Of a stretch of 44,378 bases of DNA, positions 26,109 through 36,224 are shown piece by piece. Under the pieces are notes generated by a model, which saw only the letters and a list, made by a program, of their open reading frames with translations, searched no databases and had not been told where the DNA came from. Both the position numbers and the translations under genes were made by a program. The first letter of the stretch is position 1, and every line of letters begins with the position of its first letter. Origin of the DNA: an uncultured Candidatus Poseidoniales archaeon (lineage in GTDB: Archaea > Thermoplasmatota > Poseidoniia > Poseidoniales > Poseidoniaceae); assembly GCA_905182715.1 (NCBI GenBank), contig CAJJCP010000008.1:1-44378 (forward strand), read 5' to 3'.

Positions 26109-28933
26109 TTAAGCGTAGACAATCGCTGGTGCAAGTGGAAGGGATCCACCTGCAGCGCCCGGTATTATCCTCTGGTGATTCACCGAGAACAACGTGAACT
26201 GATTGAAGACCGAGTTCTTCAGCAATGAAGGATGCTCGAGTGGATAGTGCTTCGACCTCATCGAGAGAACTGCGTAAAAGAATTCGAGAAGCATCGTCCC
26301 ATTTGAAGACTTGAGGCAACATTTTCTTACCCCAGTAACCAATAATCTCGCCCTTGCGGTCTCCTTGAGCGATGTCCATTTGTGACAGAGTGGGCTACGA
26401 ACTTCTTCGGGCTACCACCTTGTTCGAGATATTCGAGTGCTTCAACAGCCATCATTCGTTTCCAAGTTGGTGAAACGACGATGGTAGCAGATTGAGCTGG
26501 ACCGTCAAGGTGCCTCTCTGCAACGTCTTTGATCCGGCGCGCTGAATCAAGCACACTGCGTAGTAAAGTTTCACAGTCCAAAGCAGTTTGCTCAGAATTT
26601 GTGATTGAAGGAAGTTGTTTCATTTCAGTTCCACAAACGAGCCCTTCCCCACCAATCGTTTGCCACCACTCCTCGGCTAAGTGAGGTGTTGACACTGAGG
26701 CAAGGTGCGTCCATGATTGAAGAATCTGCATGCCGAGTTGTGAATTCTCACCACCCCTGCGCACATACCAATTGATATCTTTGATGAGTTCATAATGCGA
26801 TATCTCAACAGCCCGTCGTAAATCGAAAGTATCCATTGAAAGTTGGAACTCTTCACATCGTTGTTTCAGACGGCCAAGCATCCATGTATCCATTGAAGAA
26901 GCGTTTCCATTCCATTCAAGGAGACGATCGGGCATGGTTGCCATCTGCATTATAACGCGGTGATTTGAAGCGATAGCTGAATCTGACCAATCCATTCCTG
27001 CGGTGGGGTTTGCTGAAAAGAGAATGAATAAACGAACGGTGTCTGCGCCGTATTTTTCGATCATGTTTTCAGGAGAAACGGTGTTGCCAAGTGATTTACT
27101 CATTTTAGCAGAGCGTTCTGACAAAGGTGATTGGCAATGAGGACATGGTGAGCCTGCATGGGCAACTGAAAGAGTCAATTGGCATGATTCACACCATGGG
27201 GCTGGAGCATTCACCATGCCTTGGCATAGTAATTCATTGAACGGCTCATCAATTGAATGCAAGCCCAAATCGCGAAGGGCTTTGGTGTAAAAGCGAGCGT
27301 AAATGAGATGCATTTGTGCGTGCTCGATACCACCACAATAGAAATCAACATTCATGAAGTGATTCATAAGTTCAGGGTCAAAACACATCTCGTCGTTAAG
27401 AGGGTCCGTATAACGCATGAAATACCATGATGAATCGACAAAAGTATCCATTGTATCGGTTTCACGTCGAGCGCCTTTACCGCAATTTGGGCAATCGACA
27501 TTGAGGAAAGTTTCTGATGTTTCCAGAGGATTGCCGTGGCCGAATTCAATATCGGTTGGTAATTCGACAGGTAAATCCTGTTGTGGAACTGCTACAACAC
27601 CACAATCATCACAGTGAATCATTGGAATTGGAGTCCCCCAGTAGCGTTGGCGAGAAACAAGCCAAGGTCGAATTTTCCAATTTATGGTTTGTTTACCTAG
27701 TCCCTTTGATTCCAATGCATCGGCGATTGCAGTTTTTGCAGCTTCACCATACAATCCATCAAAACCTTCGATTGGAGAATTGACCATCCAGCCGTATTCC
27801 GTTTCTGCAGAGTCGAGCGGTGCTTCTGAGTCTCCGCCTTCTTCCATGACCAAAACCCGCTTGACTGGGATCTCGAACGTTTGAGCAAAATCAAAATCGC
27901 GCTCGTCGTGACCAGGGACTGCCATTACCGCACCTGTACCATACGAGGCGATCACGAAATTACCAATCCAAATTGGAATTTTTTCACCCGTTAAAGGGTG
28001 GAGTGCAAAGCGCCCAGATGGAACGCCTTTTTTCTTCTTCATGTTCCGAATTCGGTCGAATTCAGTTAGAACGGAGACTTCATCGTAGAGTTCTTGCCAC
28101 GCAGGTTCAAATTCTGTACCTTTGACAAGTTCTTCAGCCATTGGATGTTCTGGAGCAAGTGTGACAAAGGTTGAGCCAAACAAAGTATCCGGTCTGGTCG
28201 TGAATACCTCAATGATGGCCTCTGAATCTGCAACTTTGAAAGTGATCTGAGCACCTTCTGAGCGGCCAAGCCAATCACGTTGTAAGGATTTGACATTCTC
28301 GGGGAAAGAAATAGTGTCCAATCCATCGACAAGTTCCTGGGCGTATTTATTGATATCAAGGAACCATTGTTTCATCTCTTTTTGAGTGACTGGTCCATTA
28401 CAACGCCAGCAACGGCCTGCTTTAACTTGCTCATTAGCAAGTACAGTTTCACACTGGCCACACCAATTGACTGGAGCGTGTTCTCGGTAGGCAAGACCCT
28501 TTTCGAAAAATTGAGTGAAGAAGTATTGATTCCATTTGTAGTAGCGCGGGTCGTGACTCTTCACCTGCCGTTTCCAATCATATGAAAATCCCATTCGCTT
28601 GATTTGCTTTGTTATTGAAGCCATGTTGCGCTCAGTAATTTCGTAGGGGTGGCCCCCTTCATCCATAGCAGCATTTTCAGCAGGCATTCCAAATGAATCA
28701 AAGCCAATTGGATACAACACATCGAATCCCATCATTCGCTTGTATCGAGCGACGGCGTCTCCAATGGAATAATTTCGCACGTGCCCCATATGCATTTTAC
28801 CAGAGGGGTAAGGGTACATTTCCAAACAGTAGAATTTAGGACGGTCAGTACGGATTTGGCTTTCAAAAACTTTGGCTTCATCCCACTTCTGTTGCCATGC
28901 AACTTCGTCGACGGGAGTATATTCTTTGGCCAT
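26109..28933 (-). CDS. leuS: Leucyl-tRNA synthetase (two frame breaks near the C-terminus)
   Basis: Charges tRNA-Leu with leucine; class I synthetase, cytoplasmic. The main frame (28933 to 26327) holds the HIGH-type motif MHMGHVRNYSIGD, the Cys-rich zinc site CQ-x-x-CGRCW-like region and the CP1 editing domain with TTRPDTLFGSTFV. It also has SSWYFMRYTDP, a second CESC...CPHC zinc site and the KMSKSLGNTVSP signature. The C-terminal domain continues in two other frames: GEIIGYWGKKML near 26340 and GSLPLAPAIVYA just before the stop. One extra A near 26375 and one extra G near 26157, both in short homopolymers, explain the breaks. The ATG at 28933 is preferred over 28960. Confidence 0.92.
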
Positions 28934-29024
28934 ATTGACACCAAATGTCTTGCGAGACAAACATCCGTATCAACCATTTGACTTGAATGCCACTCTTCAT
29001 GTGGGTGGAAATTATCGGGTATTC

Positions 29025-29912
29025 ATGGCCAAGACCGTCACCGTACGAGTTCCGGTTCGAATCGACCTTGCGGGAGGTTGGACCGATGTTCCTGCGTATT
29101 GTTCAAACCAGGTAGGTGAAGTGATCAACATTGCCATCAATCGGTATATCACGGCTGAAATGCACATAGATGATGACCGGAAAATTACTGTACAATACAG
29201 TTCAGATGTCCCGATTGGTTCAGGACTCGGCACGTCGGGAGCGATGAATGTGGCACTTTTAGCAGCAATATCGGGAGACGGGAGGACCCCCGAAGATATT
29301 GCAGAACTCGCTTTCCAGTTCGAAGCATTGCTCGGGAATACTGGGGGGCGGCAAGACCAATGGGCAAGCGCCCTGGGAGGAATTCAACATCTCCGGTTCG
29401 AAGGGGATACTGTGACATCGACCCAGTTGAATCCTTCTCCAGAATTTATGTCTTGGATTGAGAAGAATCTTTTACTTTTTGACAGTGGAATTACACATGT
29501 ATCTGGTGACCTTCATCAAGAGGTCTGGAAGAAGTACAGGAAGGGTGACCAAGGCATCAAAGACGGTCTTGAAAGAATTCGTCATATGACTCAAGAGATG
29601 CTTGAAGCGATTCAGAGTGAATCTTCAGCATCTTTCGCTCACAGCCTGTACCGAGCAAGTTGGAGTGTCAATTTACTCGGTAAAGAATTTAATGAACCCT
29701 TTGAAAAGTATCTCAAACCTTTGCAGTTTGATGAGTCGATCATGGCTTGGAAAGTAATGGGTGCTGGAGCCGGAGGGGTTGTGGGTATCGTTCTGAATGA
29801 TGGATATGACCGGAAAACAGTCACTGAACTTGCGAAGGAACAAGGTTGGACTGAAATCAAATGGGCTATTGAACACCAAGGAATCGTTCGAGAAGTCAAT
29901 CTTCACGAGTGA
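29025..29912 (+). CDS. GHMP-family sugar kinase (HddA-like)
   Basis: About 295 residues. The N-terminus VRVPVRIDLAGGWTDVPAYC is typical of sugar kinases that act on heptose 7-phosphate or fucose (galactokinase-type substrate loop). The ATP-binding GHMP motif is PIGSGLGTSGAMNVALLAA (about 63-81), followed by GNTGGRQDQWASALGG. A third motif MGAGAGGVVGIVL is near the C-terminus. The relatives I recognise make activated sugars for surface polysaccharides; the sugar here is not determined. The open frame reaches back to 28872, overlapping leuS, and the conserved N-terminus indicates the ATG at 29025. The 3' end overlaps the convergent regulator gene by 17 bases. Confidence 0.8.
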   Translation: MAKTVTVRVPVRIDLAGGWTDVPAYCSNQVGEVINIAINRYITAEMHIDDDRKITVQYSSDVPIGSGLGTSGAMNVALLAAISGDGRTPEDIAELAFQFEALLGNTGGRQDQWASALGGIQHLRFEGDTVTSTQLNPSPEFMSWIEKNLLLFDSGITHVSGDLHQEVWKKYRKGDQGIKDGLERIRHMTQEMLEAIQSESSASFAHSLYRASWSVNLLGKEFNEPFEKYLKPLQFDESIMAWKVMGAGAGGVVGIVLNDGYDRKTVTELAKEQGWTEIKWAIEHQGIVREVNLHE

Positions 29913-32511
29913 AATCAGTATTCGTTTCTAGGAGGAAAATCGCTTCGCGAGTTAACTTGTAGCGGTTCTTAAGACCCATCTTTCTTTTCTCAACTAAACC
30001 GAACTTCTGCAATGTACGCAAATGGTGTGAAACGAGTTGTTGACTCTTTTCTAAACGGATTGCTAACTCGGCTTGTGTTGGGAATTCACCCAACGGTCCA
30101 TCTTGGTCAAGGAGGGTGAGAATCTTACCTTGTAGGCTGTTAGGGTCAGGTGAAAGAGGTGGGACTGGCAAATCGTCCTCACTCATATCCGGGTTTAGTG
30201 AATTCGTAAGTGGGTAGTAACGCATCAAGCGGCCATCTTTTTTACGCCAAATACCTTCTTCGGACTCAAGAATTCTCAGATGGTGGGTGATTTGTCCATT
30301 GCTCATGTCAAGAGCAGCCATGAGCGCACGGAAATGGCACCCTGGGTTGGCTGTAAGATACCCCATTAACCGTCCTCGTTGGTAACGACCGTCAGTCGTT
30401 TCATGCGTTCGACCAAGAAGACCCAAGAACCACAATCCTGCTGCCGACGTAGGAATGCGAAGCGATTCATTACTGAGTACAAAGGTGAACAAAAGGGACA
30501 GAAGAGAGCCGGTCGTGACCACGACAATGACCGACGGTACGAAAGATACAGTCTGTTCCTGAACGCTCAATTCCTCATCGGATTCAGATTGTTCAGGGAG
30601 AGGTTCTGGTGTTTCAAGTTGTGATTCAATCTCGACGCCTCGTACTTGGAATGACTGAGCTTGGAAATTTTCACAGGCCGGATGGGCTGGAGCATCGATG
30701 ACTTCGTAGGTGCCACTCAAGCCTTGTTGTGGAAGCCATTGTCCGAGAGTTGCACTTGAAAGTAAGAGTTGGCCTTCACCGAGCGATTCAAACATCCAAC
30801 ACGTACCTTGTTCAGTTTGTAACCCAGACCAAGTTCCGCTGATGAGGCGAGACTTCTGTACAACAACAACCTCCGCTGATTGCTGCATAGTAGTCTGTTC
30901 ATCAGCAAATGGCCATGAAAAGACAAATCCAGCTCGAGTCTGTGGATTTGCTTCCAGATCCAAAACCATTTGATATTGACCTTTAGGAAGCGGTTGCAAT
31001 TCCATATCAACCATATTGATCATGCCGATTTCAAAGACAAAGGGTGTGACATTGTCACCTGAAGGAAGGACGAAATGGCGACCATCGTAGTAGTCACACA
31101 TTGATGCTTGTAGATAGACTTCTTCTACCGTTGATAAATCAATGATTGAAATCATCACAGCGCAATGTCCAATCAAACGTAAGTCTACCTCTCCATTGAG
31201 GGTGATAATCTCAAGACTCAAGTTGAAACCTGTTTCGGTTGGGAAGACCTCTGGATTCAATTCGATTTCAAGAGGTGATTCGCATCCTGAGGATGCAACG
31301 TGCTCATATTGAACACTCTGAATACTCGAGAGATGAAACTCCGGGATTTCTGCTATGAGCGTGTATTCCCCAGACATCACATCACATCCCTCAAGGTCTG
31401 TAAAGGTCCAATCTGGTAGTGTAAATTGCACTTGTCCATTTGCTTCAAGAATGTAATCGAGTTCCAATGCGTTACAGTTTTTCAACATCCGACTGTCAAA
31501 AACAACATCGCCTCCATCATTCAAAACCCACATTTCAGCGCGACAAGAGTTGGTAAATTGAAGTGGTACTGTTTCGACTCCAATATTTGTCATAAGGAGA
31601 GTGGAGGCAAGAATGTCTCCCTGTGAATAGAAAGTTTTTAATCCGTTTTGGTGAAGGAGTTCGGTCGATAGGATGTTTTGCAAAGAGGAGTCAATAACAT
31701 CTGAAGCATCCAAAGTAAAGGATATTGATTCAATGATCTGTTGAGAAGGGAAGCTTGCCTGAATCGTGTTTAAGCCTTGAATTAACGAACCATCTTCAAA
31801 CAAAACGTGACCTAGAGAGGTTTGTTCATACGGTTGAAGATAGGTAAAACTTGCAAAGCATGGCATGCCTAAGGAAGTTGCGGAATTGATATTCAATTCA
31901 ATGAGGCAACCGGCAGCCGGTGGAAAAGTAATGACTTGATTTGTAGGATTACTCAGTGTCACTCCGAGAACGATTTCTTCGTTCTGTTGGATTTCGTTTA
32001 ATCGACTACTGACTTCAATAAGTAATTCGATTTCAGGTGATACTTCGACCGGCGTTTGGACTTGAATGACTTTCGAAGCAATCGATTGAGTGGTGGAGTG
32101 ATATGCGGACACGGTATAGATCCCAGGCTCTACAAACGCACCATCTTCAAGTTGAAGATCCCATGATAAAACATCGAAGGAATGGGTTTCACTTTCTGCT
32201 AAGTCGATACTCTGAGCCTGGCCCCGGCATGAAGATGAATCATCAAGGAGGAGAGAGCCAGTTGCGTTTGCAACTTGTAAAACAACACCACAAGAGGGAT
32301 CGTTGGCAATCGTGGTCGATGCCCCAATGTTGGTGAACATTGCCGTAAGTTCAACCGTATCTCCTGCCACATACCATTCATTCAACGGAGATGAAGTTTC
32401 TTCGACTTCAAAGACGACATCGGTGGTATCGGCACTCGAAATAAAGGGGAGAGAGGAAAGCAGCAGCAGCGACGCGAGAAGTACGACGGTGCTACGCGTA
32501 TCGCCGGCCAT
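29896..32511 (-). CDS. Membrane-tethered double winged-helix regulator with large ectodomain (COG3398-like)
   Basis: 871 residues. A signal sequence (TRSTVVLLASLLLLSSLPFI) leads into about 630 residues of beta-rich ectodomain with repeated modules. These begin with phrases like YVAGDTVELTAMFTNIG and QNEEIVLGVTLSNPT and resemble BsuPI/CARDB sandwich domains. One strong membrane helix follows (VPSVIVVVTTGSLLSLLFTF), then a second hydrophobic patch. Two winged helices follow: GRLMGYLTANPGCHFRALMA with ITHHLRILE, and a second with TQAELAIRLEKSQQLVSHHL. The cytoplasmic half matches the archaeal family of paired HTH regulators, in which the HTHs face the cytoplasm. Signal and targets are unknown. 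TTG at 32517 is passed over for ATG 32511. Confidence 0.82.
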   Translation of the reverse strand: MAGDTRSTVVLLASLLLLSSLPFISSADTTDVVFEVEETSSPLNEWYVAGDTVELTAMFTNIGASTTIANDPSCGVVLQVANATGSLLLDDSSSCRGQAQSIDLAESETHSFDVLSWDLQLEDGAFVEPGIYTVSAYHSTTQSIASKVIQVQTPVEVSPEIELLIEVSSRLNEIQQNEEIVLGVTLSNPTNQVITFPPAAGCLIELNINSATSLGMPCFASFTYLQPYEQTSLGHVLFEDGSLIQGLNTIQASFPSQQIIESISFTLDASDVIDSSLQNILSTELLHQNGLKTFYSQGDILASTLLMTNIGVETVPLQFTNSCRAEMWVLNDGGDVVFDSRMLKNCNALELDYILEANGQVQFTLPDWTFTDLEGCDVMSGEYTLIAEIPEFHLSSIQSVQYEHVASSGCESPLEIELNPEVFPTETGFNLSLEIITLNGEVDLRLIGHCAVMISIIDLSTVEEVYLQASMCDYYDGRHFVLPSGDNVTPFVFEIGMINMVDMELQPLPKGQYQMVLDLEANPQTRAGFVFSWPFADEQTTMQQSAEVVVVQKSRLISGTWSGLQTEQGTCWMFESLGEGQLLLSSATLGQWLPQQGLSGTYEVIDAPAHPACENFQAQSFQVRGVEIESQLETPEPLPEQSESDEELSVQEQTVSFVPSVIVVVTTGSLLSLLFTFVLSNESLRIPTSAAGLWFLGLLGRTHETTDGRYQRGRLMGYLTANPGCHFRALMAALDMSNGQITHHLRILESEEGIWRKKDGRLMRYYPLTNSLNPDMSEDDLPVPPLSPDPNSLQGKILTLLDQDGPLGEFPTQAELAIRLEKSQQLVSHHLRTLQKFGLVEKRKMGLKNRYKLTREAIFLLETNTDFTRED

Positions 32512-32578
32512 GAACAATCATTTCAGTCATTACTTGAAAGGCCAGCGGTGCAAACGATGCGTAACAAAGAACCAAACT

Positions 32579-35500
32579 TCAAAGTTGGTTGAGGTCAAGC
32601 ATTGTCGGTACTGACGCATCCTGCGTTGCTTGTTGCTGCATTTCATACTGCTTCCATTCTGGAGTAGGTTGTCCTTCTGTCCATCCAAGTTCTCGAGCTT
32701 CGTCAAGTTGACCGGCTGCCACGTAATGGTCAATCCATGCAAGGCGGCGCTCCTCTTCTTCAGAGAAAGCAAGGTCTGTCTTTCGTTCGTTTTCACGGTT
32801 CAAAGAAGATTTACGTTTCGAGGAAGCCTTGGCGAGTTGTGCCACGAAAATTAACGCAAGGAGGAACACAATGGAACCACCCATCACGAGGATTGTGGCC
32901 GAATTCGATGAGAAATCAAGTCCACTTTCTTCTCCACCTGTGTTCACATTCGGGTCTGAAGTAATCGAACAGGTCACCGCATTCGGCCCAGTCAATACAC
33001 CATTCGTGACGGCTGGATCCCATGGGCACGGGTCATACAAATCTGCACGGCCGTCTGCATCACTGTCAGGACATCCGTATTCTTCGAGGTTTGATTCGCC
33101 GTATTCCTTGCGGCAATCATCAGGCTCAAAGGCACTCTGAGGCCCGAGCGGGCCTTCTTCGCCATCGGGGTCAAAGACGCTGTTATCGCCATAGCCATCA
33201 CCGTCGAAGTCATTCCATTGGGAAGGTTCGAATGGGAAAGAGTCAGGTTGATAGAAACTGGTTTGGTTATCGCCCCAGCCATCGCCGTCCATGTCTGACC
33301 ATTGGTCGGCGATAAGAGGGAAGGCATCTCCAGATTGATTACGGATAGTGAACGTTTGACCGATGTTATCGAGGTCTTGAATCGTATCATTGAACCAATC
33401 ATAGTTATCGCCCCAACCGTCGCCATCGGTGTCTTTCCATTGAAGTGTGTCGTTCGGGAAAGCGTCGTCAACATCTGCCCAGCCATCAAAATCTGCATCA
33501 GGGCAACCGTGCCGGTTGTTTTCGAAGGATTTACCGTAAATATCTACGCAATCATCGCCACTTGGAACTGCTGTATTATCGCCAAATCCATCACCATCTG
33601 CATCCGCCCATTGGAACGGATCCATTGGGAATACATCAACGGGGTCGACAAAACCATCACTGTCTGAATCTGTGCAACCTCGTGTTTCAGGGTCATTTGA
33701 ATTTCCAGAGACCAGTGGACAAACATCGGAAACGCCTTCGGAGACGCCGTCGTTATTTTCATCGATGAAATTGTCGCCATAGCCATCGCCATCGGTGTCG
33801 TCCCATTGGTTCGGGTCGTTCGGGAATGAATCACCGTTGAATCCACCTTGGTTATCGCCGTAGCCGTCACCGTCGGTGTCTTTCCATTGAGATGAGTCGT
33901 CGGGGAAGAGGTCGGCGTTGTTGCCGGATGCATTGTCGCCACGGTTGTCGCCATCTCGGTCAGCCCATTGGCTGGAATCGTCGGGGAAGGGGTCGCCAGC
34001 ATTGGAGTACCCATCACCATCTCGATCAGCACAACCAATTCGGTCTTCACTGGAAGTTCCTGCTTGATTTGGACATTCGTCAGCGTTATTGCCAGTTTGG
34101 TTACTTCCGAAACCGTCATTGTCTTCATCACACCATTGGGTAGGGTCTGTAGGGAAAGCATCAGCTCCATAGCAATCGGTTCTCGCTGGCCATCCAGCAT
34201 CTGGGTCAGACCAGCCATCGCCGTCTGTGTCGACGCAACCGAGTCGGTCATACTGAGAGTTGCCCCAAATTGTTGGGCAGCCATCTGAGCGGTCGCTCAT
34301 TTGTTCATCGCCAACCCAGTCGCCATCGGTATCATCCCATTGAGTACGGTCCAGCGGGAATGTATCGATATTGGAGGCAACGGTCAAAAGCAAGCCAGGC
34401 CATTCTGGGGCGCGGAAATTATCCCATGAGGCATTTTGGTAATTGTCACCATGGCCATCGCCATCGGTATCGTTCCACTGCGTAGCATCGTCTGGGAACG
34501 CATCACCCGTTTGATTCAAATGAAGTTGAGCGCCGTTGATATCGAAATAGTAATTGTCCCCAAAACCATCGCCATCACTGTCGGCCCACTGAAGCGGGTC
34601 TACTGGGTATAAGTCTCCTCCATCAGACCAGCCATCGCCATCGGCATCTAAGCAACCAAAACGGTCTTGTGTCGATGTACCAGCAACAGTCAAGCACGCA
34701 TCGGGTTGGTAAGCAGGTGCAGGATTATCCCCGTAACCATCGCCATCGGTATCATTCCATTGGGAGCCTTCGCTTGGGAATGCATCGACTAAACCATCGC
34801 CTTGGTCGGTGGTGTTGTAACCGTCATTATCTTCGTCAATATCAGCAAACCAGTAGTAGACCCCTTCGTCGTTTCGACTATGGGTTGTTACAATATGAGT
34901 ACTGTCTGGGCTCCATGCAAGACCTCGGATTTCACCGCAATTATTACCTTGGCCAGAATTGCAACCACTGGATGGTTTTGGTCCGACAATAGAATCAATG
35001 AGAGCGCCGGTGTTTGATTGATAAATTCGAGCGGTGTTCGCATCATTTTGGTACCATCCCATGCCCGCACCAACTTGGTTGCTGTCGTATGAGAAGTCCG
35101 TGGAATAGCATGAAGTCGAGTGGGTTTTCTCCCAAATCCGAACCCATTGAGTGCCTGAAAATTCATACATGTCAAAACTAGAGCCGCTCTGTTCATATCC
35201 ACCGCACATTGCGATATAGTTGCCATCAGGTGACCAAGCGATTGCATTCACTGAGCCCGGTGGATTGGTCAATGTGTAGACTGTTGCTCGAGAGGTAATA
35301 TTGACGATGTAAAAGTCACCATTGCCTGCCAATGCAATCAGTTCACCATCGGGTGAAAAAGCAGAATCATAAAACCGGTCTTCGCCGTTCGGATTCATTC
35401 CATTGCCCAACCGAAGGCCATCAGACACTTTGACGAGGAAGACTTGGCAATTGGAGCATCCGTTACCAGATCGACCCATTGAAACTGCAACCAGGCTACT

Positions 35501-36067
35501 GTCGGGTGAAAATTCTACATCATTGACTTGGTCTCCACTTCCAGCATCAGCACTGATTGGGCCGTGGACTGAAGTGAGATTACTCGAGTAGTAAATATCC
35601 ATTGTATCGTCATCAATTCCAGCTGCAATATACATTCCGTCAGGTGAATAGGCTACTGATGTGACTTCTCCAGTAGTGGCGGCTGACCTGATATTGATGT
35701 GAGAGGTTTTGTTCCAAACCCGGACAAAGGTGTCTTCCGAAGCGGTCACAATGAAGTTGCCATCTGGGGAAAAGTCGACATCGGAGTAATCGCTGCTACT
35801 ACTCGTTGTGAATTCGTTTTGGAAATTCGGGTTTGAAGTTGTCCAACCATTGGCAAGGTCCGATGTACCATCGCCATCGCGGTCAGGGCAACCGTCTCGG
35901 TCGATGTTTGAGAGGCCTGCTGCCCATGGGCAATCGTCAACTGAATTCTCAAAACCATCGCCATCCGAATCAGCGGCTGATGCGAGAGGTGCTAAAACCA
36001 TGATGAACATCAAGAACACTAAGAAAATGGCTTTCCGCGAATTGTCCATGTATGTGGGAGCCTGCAT
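32579..36067 (-). CDS. Giant surface protein: WD40-type propeller plus calcium repeats
   Basis: 1,162 residues, intact. Signal peptide about 10-31 (KAIFLVFLMFIMVLAPLASA). A short calcium unit (DSDGDGFENSVDDCP) precedes a WD40-like propeller, about 90-400, with repeated S-P-D-G-x-x-I-A and VRVWN-type blades. From about 405 to 1060 there are around twenty acidic repeats of the pattern Q-W-x-D-x-D-G-D-G-x-G-D-N. Some carry Cys pairs as in thrombospondin type 3 units. One membrane helix follows (ILVMGGSIVFLLALIFVAQL), then a charged cytoplasmic tail of about 65 residues with an A-W-I-D-H-Y-V-A-A-G-Q helix. The start is ATG 36067 or 36049. It lies directly upstream of the membrane regulator gene, 61 bases apart. 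Confidence 0.85.
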   Translation of the reverse strand: MQAPTYMDNSRKAIFLVFLMFIMVLAPLASAADSDGDGFENSVDDCPWAAGLSNIDRDGCPDRDGDGTSDLANGWTTSNPNFQNEFTTSSSSDYSDVDFSPDGNFIVTASEDTFVRVWNKTSHINIRSAATTGEVTSVAYSPDGMYIAAGIDDDTMDIYYSSNLTSVHGPISADAGSGDQVNDVEFSPDSSLVAVSMGRSGNGCSNCQVFLVKVSDGLRLGNGMNPNGEDRFYDSAFSPDGELIALAGNGDFYIVNITSRATVYTLTNPPGSVNAIAWSPDGNYIAMCGGYEQSGSSFDMYEFSGTQWVRIWEKTHSTSCYSTDFSYDSNQVGAGMGWYQNDANTARIYQSNTGALIDSIVGPKPSSGCNSGQGNNCGEIRGLAWSPDSTHIVTTHSRNDEGVYYWFADIDEDNDGYNTTDQGDGLVDAFPSEGSQWNDTDGDGYGDNPAPAYQPDACLTVAGTSTQDRFGCLDADGDGWSDGGDLYPVDPLQWADSDGDGFGDNYYFDINGAQLHLNQTGDAFPDDATQWNDTDGDGHGDNYQNASWDNFRAPEWPGLLLTVASNIDTFPLDRTQWDDTDGDWVGDEQMSDRSDGCPTIWGNSQYDRLGCVDTDGDGWSDPDAGWPARTDCYGADAFPTDPTQWCDEDNDGFGSNQTGNNADECPNQAGTSSEDRIGCADRDGDGYSNAGDPFPDDSSQWADRDGDNRGDNASGNNADLFPDDSSQWKDTDGDGYGDNQGGFNGDSFPNDPNQWDDTDGDGYGDNFIDENNDGVSEGVSDVCPLVSGNSNDPETRGCTDSDSDGFVDPVDVFPMDPFQWADADGDGFGDNTAVPSGDDCVDIYGKSFENNRHGCPDADFDGWADVDDAFPNDTLQWKDTDGDGWGDNYDWFNDTIQDLDNIGQTFTIRNQSGDAFPLIADQWSDMDGDGWGDNQTSFYQPDSFPFEPSQWNDFDGDGYGDNSVFDPDGEEGPLGPQSAFEPDDCRKEYGESNLEEYGCPDSDADGRADLYDPCPWDPAVTNGVLTGPNAVTCSITSDPNVNTGGEESGLDFSSNSATILVMGGSIVFLLALIFVAQLAKASSKRKSSLNRENERKTDLAFSEEEERRLAWIDHYVAAGQLDEARELGWTEGQPTPEWKQYEMQQQATQDASVPTMLDLNQL
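32890..34850 (-). repeat. Coding repeats of the WD40/calcium-repeat protein
   Basis: Roughly twenty diverged tandem units encode D-x-D-G-D-G-x-G-D-N with Q-W between units. They differ in length and in Cys content. Unlike the repeats at 24.7-25.7 kb, they stay in one frame throughout, which makes them a useful control for sequence quality. Confidence 0.75.
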
Positions 36068-36224
36068 GTCTAAAAGGGTTTATGGTGTAAATGTGCATAA
36101 ATCTCCTGGCAGAATGTCAATGGATTATTCAGAAATACGCTCTTTTCTTTAGCCAAAAGTCAAGAGAAAGTACCAAAGAACAGTAGGCCAAAGGATTGAG
36201 AAGCAGAAACATGCAGCAGAGGAT

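Noticed and set aside
36068-36224. A tRNA or small RNA gene in the divergent gap between the giant surface protein and the STAND gene
   Set aside because: No cloverleaf, CCA end or strong hairpin is apparent by eye; the gap reads as a promoter region.
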